A DNA stretch of 64,000 nucleotides from Sphingomonas sp. (GCF_019746015.1 NZ_JAIESM010000009.1:1-64000), one strand, 5' to 3'. Counted from the first letter of the stretch, positions 25,893 to 36,080 are shown. Notes: generated from the letters alone by a model not told the origin. Made by a program: numbers and translations.

Positions 25893-28166
25893 ATGACTGC
25901 CGCCCCGCCCGCCCCGGCCGATGCGCCCTATCTCGCCAGGCTGAACCCCGAGCAGCGCGACGCGGTGCTGACCACCGACGGCCCGGTGCTGGTGCTGGCG
26001 GGGGCCGGCACGGGCAAGACCGCCGCGCTCACTGCCCGGCTGGCCCATCTGATCTACACCCGCAAGGCATGGCCAAGCGAGATCCTGGCGGTCACCTTCA
26101 CCAACAAGGCCGCGCGCGAGATGCGCGAACGCGTCGGCCGGCTGGTGGGCGATGCGGTGGAGGGCATGCCGTGGCTGGGCACCTTTCACGCGATCGGCGC
26201 CAAGATGCTGCGCCGCCATGCCGAGCTGGTCGGGCTGCAGAGCAATTTCACCATCCTGGACACCGACGACCAGCTGCGCGTGCTGAAGCAGCTGATCATC
26301 GCGGCCGAGATTGACGAGAAACGCTGGCCCGCGCGCCAGCTGGCCGGGCTGATCGACGGGTGGAAGAACAAGGGCCTGTCCCCCGCCGATCTGGACGCGG
26401 GCGATGCCGAGGCCTTCGCCAATGGTCGCGGGCAACAGCTTTATGCCGATTATCAGGCGCGCCTGCTCGCGCTGAACGCCTGCGACTTTGGCGACCTGCT
26501 GCTGCACATGCTCGTCATCCTGCGGCGCGACCGCGACGTGCAGGCGCAGTATCAGGACCGGTTCCGCTACATCATGGTGGACGAGTATCAGGACACCAAC
26601 ACCGTCCAGTATCTCTGGCTGCGGCTGCTCGCCCAGTCGCGCCGCAACATCTGCTGCGTGGGTGATGACGACCAGTCCATCTATTCATGGCGCGGCGCGC
26701 AGGTAGAAAACATCCTGAAATTCGAGCGCGATTTTCCCGGCGCCAAGATCATCCGCCTGGAACAGAATTACCGCTCCACCCCGCATATTCTGGCCGCCGC
26801 GTCTGGCGTGATTGCGCATAATGCCGGCCGGCTGGGCAAGACGCTTTGGACGGCCGAGGGCAGCGGCGAAAAGCTGCGCGTGATCGGCGTGTGGGATGGC
26901 CCCGAAGAGGCGCGCCGCGTGGGTGAGGAGATCGAGGCGGCACAGCGATCAGGCGAGTCGCTCGACGACATCGCCATTCTCGTGCGCGCGCAGCACCAGA
27001 CCCGCGAGTTCGAGGATCGCTTCATCGCAATCGGCCTCAACTACCGGATCACCGGCGGCATGCGCTTTTACGAGCGCGCCGAAATCCGCGACGCGCTCGC
27101 CTATCTGCGCATCGTGCATCAGAGCGCGGACGATCTGGCGTTCGAACGCATCGTCAACACCCCCAAGCGCGGGCTGGGCGACAAGGCGCTGGCGAAAATC
27201 CACCAGCTTGCCCGCGCGACCGGCATGCCGCTGACGGTCGCCGCCGCGCGCATTCTGGACAGCGACGAGCTGACCCCGCAGGCGCGACGGTCGCTGGGCA
27301 ATTTCGTGGGCGATCTGGCGCGATGGCGAGCAATGGCGAGCGATATCGGCCATGTCGACCTCGCCCGCCAGATCCTGGACGAATCGGGCTATACCGCGAT
27401 GCTGCAGGCGGAAAAATCGGTCGAGGCGGCCGGGCGGCTGGAGAATCTGAGCGAATTGCTTCGCGCGATGGAGGAATATGAAACGCTGGGCGCGTTCCTG
27501 GAGCATGTGTCGCTGGTGATGGACAATGACGCGGCACTGGGCGAGCCCAAGGTGACGATCATGACGATCCACGCGGCCAAGGGGCTGGAGTTCGGCACCG
27601 TGTTTCTGGCCGGGTGGGAGGAAGGCGTGTTCCCCTCGCAACGCGCGCTGGACGAGGGCGGCACGGCGAGCCTGGAGGAGGAACGCCGGCTGGCCTATGT
27701 TGCCATCACCCGCGCGCGGCGCCGCGCGGTGATCCTGCACGCGGCCAACCGCCGCATCTATGGCCAGTGGACATCGAGCATCCCCAGCCGCTTCGTCGGC
27801 GAGCTGCCCGCCGAGCATATCGATACCGAGACCACGATGATGGGCGGCGAGAGCCTGTGGCGCGCCAACTGGTCGGTCCATGCCGATCCCTTTGCCGACC
27901 GCGCACGCGGCGAGACGCGCGGGCCGGGCTGGCAGCGGGCCAGCACCAGCTTCGTGCGCGAACCACCGCGCATCCTGGAGGCGCGCGCGCTCGCAGTCAG
28001 CATCGGCAACAAGGGGCGCAGCGACCTGTCGGTCGGCATGCGCGTGTTCCACCAGAAATTCGGCTATGGCCTGATCGCCGAGATCGAGGGCAACAAGCTG
28101 GAGATCGATTTCGAGCAGGCCGGCCGCAAGCGCGTGATGGACAGTTTCGTGTCGCTGGCCGGTTAG
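25893..28166 (+). CDS. uvrD: ATP-dependent DNA helicase UvrD/PcrA
   Basis: This 757-aa SF1A helicase acts in nucleotide-excision and mismatch repair. Motifs in order: Q-motif LNPEQRDAVLTTDGPVLVLA, Walker A AGAGTGKTAALTARLAHLI, Ia VTFTNKAAREMRERV, motif II VDEYQDTN, III GDDDQSIYSWRGA, IV IIRLEQNYRST, V MTIHAAKGLEFGTVFLAGWE and VI RRLAYVAITRARRRAVI. The C-terminal domain ends with GMRVFHQKFGYGLIAEIEG, the Tudor-like RNA-polymerase-binding module of PcrA/UvrD. The LexA box implies SOS induction. The stop overlaps the convergent WYL-like gene by 4 nt. Confidence 0.97.
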   Translation: MTAAPPAPADAPYLARLNPEQRDAVLTTDGPVLVLAGAGTGKTAALTARLAHLIYTRKAWPSEILAVTFTNKAAREMRERVGRLVGDAVEGMPWLGTFHAIGAKMLRRHAELVGLQSNFTILDTDDQLRVLKQLIIAAEIDEKRWPARQLAGLIDGWKNKGLSPADLDAGDAEAFANGRGQQLYADYQARLLALNACDFGDLLLHMLVILRRDRDVQAQYQDRFRYIMVDEYQDTNTVQYLWLRLLAQSRRNICCVGDDDQSIYSWRGAQVENILKFERDFPGAKIIRLEQNYRSTPHILAAASGVIAHNAGRLGKTLWTAEGSGEKLRVIGVWDGPEEARRVGEEIEAAQRSGESLDDIAILVRAQHQTREFEDRFIAIGLNYRITGGMRFYERAEIRDALAYLRIVHQSADDLAFERIVNTPKRGLGDKALAKIHQLARATGMPLTVAAARILDSDELTPQARRSLGNFVGDLARWRAMASDIGHVDLARQILDESGYTAMLQAEKSVEAAGRLENLSELLRAMEEYETLGAFLEHVSLVMDNDAALGEPKVTIMTIHAAKGLEFGTVFLAGWEEGVFPSQRALDEGGTASLEEERRLAYVAITRARRRAVILHAANRRIYGQWTSSIPSRFVGELPAEHIDTETTMMGGESLWRANWSVHADPFADRARGETRGPGWQRASTSFVREPPRILEARALAVSIGNKGRSDLSVGMRVFHQKFGYGLIAEIEGNKLEIDFEQAGRKRVMDSFVSLAG

Positions 28167-28501
28167 GTGCGGTCCACCGCCAGCAAGGTGGTGCCCTGAT
28201 AGCGTTCGGCCGCGGGGTCGAAACCCTCAACCGGATAAAAGGGCCGCTCGATCCGGGTGATCGCGCCGAGGCCCGACAGGCGATAGGTGCCGATCTTCAG
28301 CTCGCGCGGCGGCTTGCCGTCCCGGTCCAGCGCGACCGCGTCCAGGTGCAGCTCGTCATGGCGGGTGTAGAGGATGTGCGGCGCCATCGTCACCACGCCC
28401 CGGTTATAGGTCGCGGTGATGCAATGGCGCTTAACGATCGCCTCAAGGATGATCGGCACCGGGCCGGTGGGCACGCTGCTATTGGGGTCGTTGTCGCTCA
28501 C
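28163..28501 (-). CDS. Small WYL-like domain protein
   Basis: This 112-aa protein has no DNA-binding domain. ILEAIVKRHCITATYNRG, VVTMAPHILYTRHDELHLDA and ELKIGTYRLSGLGAITRIE follow the order of a WYL domain, a five-strand ligand-sensing fold that normally sits behind an HTH in transcription factors. The canonical W-Y-L triad is not fully visible, so this is similarity in pattern only. It diverges from hpnI across about 95 bp and converges on uvrD. It could be a free-standing sensor or nucleotide-binding module; function unknown. Confidence 0.6.
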   Translation of the reverse strand: MSDNDPNSSVPTGPVPIILEAIVKRHCITATYNRGVVTMAPHILYTRHDELHLDAVALDRDGKPPRELKIGTYRLSGLGAITRIERPFYPVEGFDPAAERYQGTTLLAVDRT

Positions 28502-28595
28502 AGGCCTTCATTAGCGTTGCGCCGCAGCGCGGCAAAGAGGGGGCATGCCCCTGCCCCGCTTTGACAGGAACGGCAAGCGCCGATAGCTGGACGGC

Positions 28596-29729
28596 GTGAT
28601 TTGGGTCGGCATTTTTGCAAGCGCGCTGGCGCTGTTGGGCGCATGCCTGGTGCTGCTGGCGGCAGTGGCGGTGTGGCGCTTTGGGCGCAGCCTGTCGGAG
28701 CCGGTGGCAGCGCCGGCCGAAGCGGTGACGCTGCTGAAGCCGCTGCACGGCGACGAGCCGCGCCTGGTCGACAATCTGGCCACCTTCCTCGACCAGCAAT
28801 GGGCAGCGCCCATCCAGCTGGTGGCAGGGGTGCAGCGCGCGGACGACCCCGCCATCGCCGCCGTCGCCAAATTGAAACAGGCGCGCCCCGATGCGGCGAT
28901 CACGCTGGTTTCGAACGCCGCGCGGCACGGCGCCAATGCCAAGATCGGCAATCTGGTGAATATGAGTGTCGCCATCCGCCACCGGCTGGTGGTGCTGAGC
29001 GACAGCGACATGGTCGCGCCGCCGGATTATCTAACGCGCGTGGTGGCGGCGCTGGCCCGGCCGGGGGTGGGCGCGGTAAGCTGTACCTATGCCGGGCGCG
29101 GCGATGCCGGTTTCTGGTCGCGATTCGGCGCGGCGGGGCTCAGCTATCATTTCCTGCCCAGCGTGTTGCTGAGCGTCATGCTGGGTGCGGGCGATGCGTG
29201 CATGGGCTCGACCATCGCGATGCGGCGCGAGACGCTGGACCGGATCGGCGGGTTCGACCGGTTCGCCGACATTCTGGCCGATGATTATGCGATCGGCGCG
29301 GCCTTGCGCGAGGCGGGGATGACGATCGCGGTCGCGCCCGTCATCGTCACCCATGGCTCGATGGAGGCGAGCTTTGGCGAGCTGTGGCGGCACGAGCTGC
29401 GCTGGCTGGCGACGGTGCGCGACCTGAAACCGGCCGGTCATCTGGGCGCCACCCTGCTCCACCCGCTGCCGATGGCGCTGGTGGCGGCGGCGCTGGCGCC
29501 CGCGCCACTCGGCATCGGCGCGCTGGTTGCGGTGCTGGGCGCACGGCTGGCGAACGCGATGCTGGTCGACCGGGTCGTTGGCCGCTCGACCGCGCCGCTC
29601 TGGCTGCTGCCGGCGCGCGACCTGATGAGCTTTGCGGTGCATGTGACCAGCTTCTTCGTCCGCCGGGTGGACTGGCGCGGCGAGCGGCTGGCGATGCGTG
29701 AGGCCGGCCGGATCGAGGCGCAGGCGTGA
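28596..29729 (+). CDS. hpnI: Hopanoid biosynthesis glycosyltransferase HpnI
   Basis: This 377-aa GT2 membrane glycosyltransferase has an N-terminal TM helix, VTLLKPLHGDEPRLVDNLAT, DxD-like VVLSDSDMVAPPDYL, the acceptor-site acidic motif ADDYAIGAALREAGM, a RHELRWLATVR motif and C-terminal TM helices. This resembles ceramide glucosyltransferase-type HpnI, which adds N-acetylglucosamine to bacteriohopanetetrol. The next gene, hpnK, supports the assignment. Start is GTG 28596. A TTGACA at 28561-28566 with TAGCTG 17 bp on would put transcription almost at the start codon, so a leaderless message is possible. Confidence 0.87.
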   Translation: MIWVGIFASALALLGACLVLLAAVAVWRFGRSLSEPVAAPAEAVTLLKPLHGDEPRLVDNLATFLDQQWAAPIQLVAGVQRADDPAIAAVAKLKQARPDAAITLVSNAARHGANAKIGNLVNMSVAIRHRLVVLSDSDMVAPPDYLTRVVAALARPGVGAVSCTYAGRGDAGFWSRFGAAGLSYHFLPSVLLSVMLGAGDACMGSTIAMRRETLDRIGGFDRFADILADDYAIGAALREAGMTIAVAPVIVTHGSMEASFGELWRHELRWLATVRDLKPAGHLGATLLHPLPMALVAAALAPAPLGIGALVAVLGARLANAMLVDRVVGRSTAPLWLLPARDLMSFAVHVTSFFVRRVDWRGERLAMREAGRIEAQA

Positions 29730-30559
29730 AGCAGCTGATCGTCACCTCCGACGATTTCGGCGCGGCGTGGGAAGTCAACGAAGCCGTCGAGCGCGCGCAC
29801 CGCGACGGCATCCTGACCTGTGCCAGCCTGATGGTGACGGGGGCGGCCGCCGTCGATGCCGTGGACCGTGCCCGCCGCCTGCCCGGCCTGGGCGTGGGGC
29901 TGCACCTGGTGCTGGTGGAGGGGCGCCCCGCGCTGCCGCCCGAGCGCGTGCCCGATCTGGTGACGGCGGACGGGCTGTTCCGCACCGACATGGCGAAAAG
30001 CGGCGCCGCGATGTTCTTCCTGCCGCATGTCCGCCGCCAGCTGCGCGCCGAGATTACCGCCCAGTTCGAGGCGTTCGCCCAGACCGGGCTGCCGCTGGAC
30101 CATGTCAACGCGCACAAGCATTTCCACCTGCACCCGACCATTGCCGGCATGGTGATCAAGATCGGCCGGCATTTCGGGCTGAAGGCGATGCGCGCGCCGG
30201 TGGAACCGGTGGGCGTGCTGGCCCGGGTCGAACCGAGCCGGCACGACGCGGTGATGCGGCTGGCCGATGGCTGGGCGCGGCTGCTGCGCCGGCGCTTGCG
30301 GCGGCATGGCATCACCGTGCCCGATCAGGTGTTCGGCCTGACCTGGAGCGGCGCGATGACGGCCGAACGCCTGCGCGCGCTGATCCCCGCGCTGCCCGAT
30401 GGCGTGACCGAAATCTATGCCCACCCGGCGATGACCGATGATCACCCGGGCCATTACCCCGGCTATCGCTATGCGGCCGAATTTGCCGCACTTGTCGATA
30501 CCGGCGTGATCGCGGCTGCTCGGTCAGCCGCGCCCCTGGTGCGCTTCGCGGATCTCTAA
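29726..30559 (+). CDS. hpnK: Hopanoid biosynthesis deacetylase HpnK (YdjC family)
   Basis: This 277-aa protein has the YdjC/ChbG-type metal site: LIVTSDDFGAAWEVNEAVER at the N terminus (Asp-Asp), GLGVGLHLVLVEGRP and DHVNAHKHFHLHPTIAGMV (His cluster), with AHPAMTDDHPG near the end. HpnK deacetylates the GlcNAc group that HpnI attaches to bacteriohopanetetrol, on the route to cyclitol ether hopanoids. The GTG start overlaps hpnI by 4 nt. The radical-SAM enzyme HpnJ needed for ring contraction is not in the window, so the product may be glucosamine-type BHT or hpnJ may lie elsewhere. Confidence 0.9.
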   Translation: MKQLIVTSDDFGAAWEVNEAVERAHRDGILTCASLMVTGAAAVDAVDRARRLPGLGVGLHLVLVEGRPALPPERVPDLVTADGLFRTDMAKSGAAMFFLPHVRRQLRAEITAQFEAFAQTGLPLDHVNAHKHFHLHPTIAGMVIKIGRHFGLKAMRAPVEPVGVLARVEPSRHDAVMRLADGWARLLRRRLRRHGITVPDQVFGLTWSGAMTAERLRALIPALPDGVTEIYAHPAMTDDHPGHYPGYRYAAEFAALVDTGVIAAARSAAPLVRFADL

Positions 30560-30584
30560 ACGCTGCCCTGAAAACCCTTGATCC

Positions 30585-30670
30585 CCGTTCGTGTCGAGCG
30601 AAGTCGAGACACGCATGTAAGGCGATAACGCGCCTCATCGCGTCCCTCGACTGGGCTCGGGACGAACGGG
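30585..30670. repeat. Intergenic REP-like inverted pair, copy 1
   Basis: Two imperfect hairpin units face each other. The left has GTTCGTGTCGAGCG then AAGTCGAGACACG. The right, read in reverse, has GTTCGTCCCGAG then CAGTCGAGGGACG. They are separated by about 27 bp of unique sequence. It lies between hpnK and the convergent DUF885 gene. A second, similar element is at 53502-53585. Confidence 0.85.
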
Positions 30671-30693
30671 TTGAATCGGGACGCCCGCCCCGC

Positions 30694-32391
30694 TCACCCG
30701 AACGGCTTGGGCGTGGCCTCCTTCATCATTGCCTGGCGCACCAGCGGCACCGGCGGGCCGCCAAAGCCCAGGAAGCTGTCGTGAAACGATTTCCACGCCT
30801 TGTCCCCGCCGCGCGTCGCCGTCCAGTCTTGCCGCAGCTTCAGGATCATCAGCTTGCCGAGCGTGTAGTTGAGATAGCCGGGATCATAGGTGCCGCGCGC
30901 CGCCTGTTGCTTGGCGGTGCCTTCGTCCTGGAAGCATTGCTCACGGAACAGCTTTTCCATGTCGGCCTGGGTGCCGCCCATGCCGTGCAGGCGGATGGCG
31001 GAGATGAAGCGGCAGTCCCGCAGCAGGGCGTTGCTCAGCTGGCCGATATGCGTTTCCGGGTCGCCGTCGTTCAGCCCGGCGTCCCACATCATCTGCTCGG
31101 TATAATGCGCCCAGCCTTCGGCATAGGCATAGCCGACGAACAGCCGCCCCACGATCGACTTCACCCGGTTGGCGTGCAGGAACTGCAGGAAATGCCCGGG
31201 GAACACTTCGTGGACCGAGGTGAACAGCAGGTCGAGCTTGCCCGGAATGAAGCCCAGCTGCACCGGCTTTGGCCAGCTGGGGTCGGGCGGCGAGATGTAA
31301 TAGACCGACGGAATGCCCTTATCGAACGGCCCGGGCGGATCGATATAGGCCGAATTCTGCCGGTTATAGGGCGGGCTTTCCTCCACCAGCGCCTGTTCGG
31401 TGCCGGGGATGGTGACCAGATCCTTGCGCTCGATGAACGCGCGCAGCATCGGCAGCTGGCGCCGCGCCTCCGCCACCGGGCCGCCCTCGGGCTTGTTCGC
31501 GTTCATCTTGGCGATGCATTCGGGCACGGTCTTGCCGGGTGCGAACTGGCCGCACGCGGCGCGCAGCTGGTCCTGATTTTTCTTCAGGTCCGCCTCGCCC
31601 AGCTTCAGCAGCTCGGGCAGGGGCATGTCGACCGCCTCGGTCGCGGCGAGCATCCGCTGGAAACGCTCGGCGCCCAGCGCGAAATCCTGCGTCGCGGTCG
31701 GCCACTGGCTTTCGATCCAGGCGGCAATGTCCGCCATTGCCTTGGCCGCATCGCCCGACACCTGCTTGAACTCGGCCTGGAGCGCAGCATCTTTCACATC
31801 GGCAAAGGCCTCGCGCGCGCCGCCGGCGTAGAATTCGGCAAAGCCCTTGAACGCATTGACGCCGTAAGTGACGAAGCTGGCCGGCAGCGGCGTCTTCAGA
31901 TTGGCGCGGATATTCGCGGCGGCCGCCGGCACATTCTTGAAAAAAGCGATCATCGCCTTCATCCGCACCGCCTTGTCGGCATAGGGGCGCGCGATATAGA
32001 CATTGGGGTCAAGCCCCGAGACATAATAGGCCGGGTTGCGGTGCGGCTGATCGGCATCCGTCAGCCAGAACAGCCGCCCTTCGGCGACCTTCACCAGATA
32101 GTCGCGCTCGAACGCGTCGTCGGCCGACAGCGTGGACTTGTCGAACTTGCGCGCCGCGGCGATCGTCTCGCGCAGGAAATCGGCCTGGCGCTTCAGCCCG
32201 GCCTCGCTCCAGTCCGGCATCTTGCCGTCAAATTCATGCTTGCCCTGATAGACGGCATAGGCCGGGTCGAGCGCGAACAGCTTGTCGATGAAGCCGTCGC
32301 GAAAGCCGGACCAGCTGGCCTGCGGCGCCGATCCACCGCCGCCGCACGCCGCCAGCGCCAGCAGCAGCGCGGCCGATATCCCCATGCGCAT
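30694..32391 (-). CDS. DUF885-family putative metallo-lipoprotein
   Basis: This 565-aa protein has a lipoprotein signal (MRMGISAALLLALAACGGGG, lipobox LAAC) and the DUF885 signature HEVFPGHFLQFLHA (HExxxGH), with a downstream GYAYAEGWAHYTEQMMWDAG likely giving the third ligand. DUF885 proteins are predicted zinc-dependent peptidases or carboxypeptidases; few are characterised. It should be anchored in the periplasm or outer membrane. It is monocistronic, convergent with hpnK across the REP-like element and divergent from the MFS gene. Confidence 0.88.
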   Translation of the reverse strand: MRMGISAALLLALAACGGGGSAPQASWSGFRDGFIDKLFALDPAYAVYQGKHEFDGKMPDWSEAGLKRQADFLRETIAAARKFDKSTLSADDAFERDYLVKVAEGRLFWLTDADQPHRNPAYYVSGLDPNVYIARPYADKAVRMKAMIAFFKNVPAAAANIRANLKTPLPASFVTYGVNAFKGFAEFYAGGAREAFADVKDAALQAEFKQVSGDAAKAMADIAAWIESQWPTATQDFALGAERFQRMLAATEAVDMPLPELLKLGEADLKKNQDQLRAACGQFAPGKTVPECIAKMNANKPEGGPVAEARRQLPMLRAFIERKDLVTIPGTEQALVEESPPYNRQNSAYIDPPGPFDKGIPSVYYISPPDPSWPKPVQLGFIPGKLDLLFTSVHEVFPGHFLQFLHANRVKSIVGRLFVGYAYAEGWAHYTEQMMWDAGLNDGDPETHIGQLSNALLRDCRFISAIRLHGMGGTQADMEKLFREQCFQDEGTAKQQAARGTYDPGYLNYTLGKLMILKLRQDWTATRGGDKAWKSFHDSFLGFGGPPVPLVRQAMMKEATPKPFG

Positions 32392-32503
32392 TCAGTCTCT
32401 CCCCGTCCTTGTTGGCACCATCACTAGCGCTGCGGGGCGGTCAAGAAAAGCTTGGCGCGACGGCGCTTGCCCCGGCCCCCATCCGCCGCCTAGAGCAGGC
32501 GCG

Positions 32504-33766
32504 ATGAACGAGCAGCATCCTCTGCGCATCCATAATTACCGCGCCTATTGGATTGCCCGGTTCACCACCACGATTGCGGTCACCTCGCTCACGCTGGTGC
32601 TGGGCTGGCAGGTTTATGGCCTGGCGCGGCAGAGCATGGAAATCCATGACGCCGCCTTTCTGCTCGGCATGATCGGCGCGGTGCAGTTTTTGCCGCTGTT
32701 CGTGCTGACGCCCATTGTCGGCCTGGTCGCCGACAGTTTCGACCGCCGCTGGATCGCGCGGGGGACGACAACCCTGCTGATGGTGACGGCCGCCTTTCTC
32801 GCCTGGCTGAGCATGGCCGGCGCGATGAGCCTGACGGCGCTGTTCGGCGCGGCCATCGTGCTGGGGGTGACGCGGGCCTTTGCCGGCCCAGCCTATTCCG
32901 CGCTCGCCCCCAATCTGGTGCCGCGCGAAAGCCTGCCCACCGCAATCGCGCTCAGTTCGATCGCGTGGCAGGTCGGCACGATTGCGGGGCCGAGCCTCGG
33001 TGGCGCGCTGCTCGTGGTCAGCGCGCAGACCGCCTATGGCACGGCGGCCGCGCTGATGGCCGTGGCGCTGGTCGCGGTGTTCCTGATCGGGGCGGTGCCG
33101 CAGCCCCCTGCACAGGCAGACCGGCGGCCGCTCGCCCGCATTGCCGATGGCTTTGCCTATGTGCGCGGCAACCGGCTGGTGCTGGCAACGATCACGCTTG
33201 ATCTGTTCGCGGTGCTGCTGGCGGGCGCGACGGCGCTGCTGCCGGTTTATGCGCGCGACATCCTGCATGTGGGGCCGACCGGTCTCGGGCTGCTGTCTTC
33301 GGGCATGGGCATCGGCGCGGCGGCAATGGCGCTGCTCTTCTCGGTAAGGCCGCTGCGCCATGATGTCGGCAACAAGATGCTGCTCTCGGTCATCATCTTC
33401 GGCGCGGCGATCCTGTGCTTCGGCCTGTCGCGCTCGCTGTGGCTGAGCGTTGGCGCGCTCATCGTGGCGGGGGCGGCGGATATGGTTTCGGTCTATATCC
33501 GCCAGTCGCTCATTCAGCTGCACACGCCGGACGCGATGCGCGGCCGTGTGGGCGCGGTGTCGCAGCTCACCATTTCGGCGTCGAACGAGCTGGGCGAGTT
33601 CGAGTCGGGCATTGCCGCCTGGCTGCTCGGCCCGGTGGGCGCGGTGGTGGCGGGTGGCGTCGCCGCGATTGCGATCACGCTGGCTTGGGCGCGCCTCTTT
33701 CCCGAGCTCAGGCTTGCAAAGACGTTCGATCCCCCCGAAAACCCCCAGACCCAGCCAGCGGAGTAG
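32504..33766 (+). CDS. MFS transporter (EntS-like, MFS_3 group)
   Basis: This 420-aa protein has about 12 hydrophobic segments and the MFS loop motif [20 protein letters not shown] between helices 2 and 3. [20 protein letters not shown] at the N terminus and [20 protein letters not shown] are typical of the MFS_3/EntS group, often exporters. The substrate is unknown. ATG 32504 was chosen because the open frame upstream is antisense to the DUF885 gene. The stop lies 5 bp before cysK, and the cysK ribosome site overlaps the end of this gene, so the two are probably co-transcribed. Confidence 0.88.
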   Translation: MNEQHPLRIHNYRAYWIARFTTTIAVTSLTLVLGWQVYGLARQSMEIHDAAFLLGMIGAVQFLPLFVLTPIVGLVADSFDRRWIARGTTTLLMVTAAFLAWLSMAGAMSLTALFGAAIVLGVTRAFAGPAYSALAPNLVPRESLPTAIALSSIAWQVGTIAGPSLGGALLVVSAQTAYGTAAALMAVALVAVFLIGAVPQPPAQADRRPLARIADGFAYVRGNRLVLATITLDLFAVLLAGATALLPVYARDILHVGPTGLGLLSSGMGIGAAAMALLFSVRPLRHDVGNKMLLSVIIFGAAILCFGLSRSLWLSVGALIVAGAADMVSVYIRQSLIQLHTPDAMRGRVGAVSQLTISASNELGEFESGIAAWLLGPVGAVVAGGVAAIAITLAWARLFPELRLAKTFDPPENPQTQPAE

Positions 33767-33771
33767 CCAGC

Positions 33772-34692
33772 ATGAAGGCCCGGACCATCCTAGACACCAT
33801 CGGCAACACCCCGCACATCCGCCTGCAGCGGCTGTTCGGCGACGCGGAAGTGTGGATCAAGTCCGAGCGCAGCAATCCCGGCGGCTCGATCAAGGACCGG
33901 ATCGCGCTGTCGATGATCGAGGCGGCGGAGGCGAGCGGCGCGCTGCAACCCGGCGGCACCATCATCGAGCCGACCAGCGGCAATACCGGCGTCGGCCTGG
34001 CCATGGTGGCGGCCGTGAAGGGCTATAAGCTGGTGCTGGTGATGCCGGAGAGCATGTCGGTCGAGCGGCGCCGGCTGATGCTGGCCTATGGCGCGCGCTT
34101 CGACCTGACACCGCGCGAAAAGGGCATGAAGGGCGCGATCGAACGCGCGGTGCAGCTGGTCGCGCAGACGCCGGGCGCGTGGATGCCGCAGCAGTTCGAA
34201 AATCCTGCGAACATCGCTGTGCATGTGCGTACGACCGCTCAGGAAATTCTGGCGGACTTCGCCGATGCGCCGGTCGATGTAGTGGTCACCGGTGTCGGCA
34301 CCGGCGGCCACATTACCGGCACGGCACAGGAGCTGAAACGGCATTGGCCTGCGCTCAAAGTCTATGCAGTGGAGCCCGAACTTTCGCCGGTGATTTCCGG
34401 CGGGCAGCCGGCGCCACACCCCATTCAGGGCATCGGCGCGGGCTTCATTCCCGCCAATCTGCACATGGACGTGATCGACGGCGTGATTCCCGTCGATGCG
34501 GGCCAGGCCAAGGAGATGGCCCGCCGCGCCGCGCGCGAAGAGGGCATGCTGGTGGGGATCAGCTCGGGCGCGACGCTGGCCGCAATCGCCGCCAAGCTTC
34601 CCGATCTGGCGTCGGGCAGCCGCGTGCTGGGCTTCAACTATGACACGGGCGAGCGCTATCTTTCGGTGCCCGACTTCCTGCCTGAGGCCTGA
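33772..34692 (+). CDS. cysK: Cysteine synthase A (O-acetylserine sulfhydrylase)
   Basis: This 306-aa PLP enzyme makes cysteine from O-acetylserine and sulfide. It has [18 protein letters not shown], the PLP lysine in [20 protein letters not shown], the substrate loop [13 protein letters not shown], phosphate-binding [13 protein letters not shown] and C-terminal [16 protein letters not shown]. Length and motifs favour CysK over cystathionine beta-synthase (no heme or CBS domains). The ATG follows GGAG 9 nt upstream, within the end of the MFS gene. Confidence 0.95.
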   Translation: MKARTILDTIGNTPHIRLQRLFGDAEVWIKSERSNPGGSIKDRIALSMIEAAEASGALQPGGTIIEPTSGNTGVGLAMVAAVKGYKLVLVMPESMSVERRRLMLAYGARFDLTPREKGMKGAIERAVQLVAQTPGAWMPQQFENPANIAVHVRTTAQEILADFADAPVDVVVTGVGTGGHITGTAQELKRHWPALKVYAVEPELSPVISGGQPAPHPIQGIGAGFIPANLHMDVIDGVIPVDAGQAKEMARRAAREEGMLVGISSGATLAAIAAKLPDLASGSRVLGFNYDTGERYLSVPDFLPEA

Positions 34693-34722
34693 GGCGGGGC
34701 GTTTCCCCGGTCGCTTTGGCGC

Positions 34723-36039
34723 GTGAAATCGGTTAAGGGCCGCCGTCCCATGCTGATGTCCGCCTCTTCACCGCCGCCCCCCGAACCGGCCGCGCGACCG
34801 CCGCGCACGCTGGGCATGGTGCTGGCCGGCTGCGCGCTGGCAGCGGTCGCGGTGCCGGCGGCGCTGGTGACGATGGTGAAGCCAGTGCCGCAGAAAGCAG
34901 CTCCCGGCGCTGCCAATCGCCCCGCCGGCCAGCCCGACGCGCCGCCCAAGGTGGAACCCCTCACCTATCGCGCGCTCAGCCCCAATGATGCGGTGGCGTT
35001 CAACGCGAAAATCCCCTTCTCCACCGCGCCCAACCCGCCGGCGCGCCCCTTCCTGGGGCCGGAGCAGGGCGATTCGCTGGCCCGCGCGGTTGACTGCATG
35101 GCGGCGGCCGTCCTCTACGAAGCGGGTGACGATACCGTCGGGCAGCGGGCGGTGGCGCAGGTCGTCATCAACCGTGTGCGCCACCCCGCCTTCCCCAAAT
35201 CGATCTGCGGCGTGGTGTTCGAAGGGGCGGAACGGCCCACCGGCTGCCAGTTCACCTTCACCTGCGATGGCGCGCTGCTGCGCCACCGGTTCAGCGATGC
35301 GGCATGGGCGCGCGCGCGGCTGGTGGCGGTGGCAGCACTTTCTGGCGCGGTGTTCAAGCCGGTCGGCCACGCCACGCATTATCACACCAACTGGGTGGTC
35401 CCCTACTGGAGCGGCACGCTCGACAAGATCACCGCGGTCGGCACGCATCTGTTCTTCCGCTGGAGCGGCTGGTGGGGCACGCCGCCCGCCTTCACCCGCC
35501 AGGTGAGCCGCGACGAGCCGGTGATTGCACAGCTTGCCGCGCTCTCACCCGCGCATCAGGCGCTGCCGGGCAGCGACCCCGCGCTTGCCGGCCTGCCGCT
35601 GCTGCCCGGCAACCAGCGCACCCCGGCGCCGCTTGCCGACCATCCGGACAATTTCATCGTCTCGCTCGGCAAGGATTACCCGGCCGAGGCGCTGCCGGCG
35701 CTGGCCATGGCCAGCTGCGGCGAGCGGGCCTATTGCAAGTTCATGAGCTGGGCCGACGGCAAACCCGCGCCCGACGGCCTGCCGCTTACCACCAGCGAGA
35801 TTGGCCGGATGGCGTTCAGCTATCTGCGCGACAAGTCACGCGGGTTTGAGAAAGCCCTGTGGAACTGCCAATTCTATCAGCGGCCAGATCCGGGTCAGTG
35901 CATGAAGCTGCAGTTGCTGGCCGAACCGGTGACCGGGCTGATGGCCAAGCGACCCGAGCTGATCGGGCCGAAGCCCGAGCTGCTGGCCCCCAAGCCCGAA
36001 CTGGTGCAGCCCGCCACCCCGGCCGCGCCGCACCCCTGA
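34723..36039 (+). CDS. Cell wall hydrolase, SleB/Hydrolase_2 family
   Basis: This 438-aa protein has an N-terminal TM or signal anchor (GMVLAGCALAAVAVPAALVT), a proline-rich linker and a SleB-type domain around residues 120-250. That domain includes CMAAAVLYEAGDDTVGQRAV, VVINRVRHPAFPKSICGVVF and CQFTFTCDGALL, with the conserved Glu expected for muramidase-like cleavage, plus ATHYHTNWVVPYW. The C terminus ends in repeated PELL/PELV-lysine-proline motifs. It probably remodels peptidoglycan in the periplasm. Start is GTG 34723 or ATG 34750. It is 30 bp after cysK. Confidence 0.88.
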   Translation: MKSVKGRRPMLMSASSPPPPEPAARPPRTLGMVLAGCALAAVAVPAALVTMVKPVPQKAAPGAANRPAGQPDAPPKVEPLTYRALSPNDAVAFNAKIPFSTAPNPPARPFLGPEQGDSLARAVDCMAAAVLYEAGDDTVGQRAVAQVVINRVRHPAFPKSICGVVFEGAERPTGCQFTFTCDGALLRHRFSDAAWARARLVAVAALSGAVFKPVGHATHYHTNWVVPYWSGTLDKITAVGTHLFFRWSGWWGTPPAFTRQVSRDEPVIAQLAALSPAHQALPGSDPALAGLPLLPGNQRTPAPLADHPDNFIVSLGKDYPAEALPALAMASCGERAYCKFMSWADGKPAPDGLPLTTSEIGRMAFSYLRDKSRGFEKALWNCQFYQRPDPGQCMKLQLLAEPVTGLMAKRPELIGPKPELLAPKPELVQPATPAAPHP

Positions 36040-36080
36040 AGCAAAGGGGCGGCAGGACCAGCCCGCCACCCCGCTGAACC

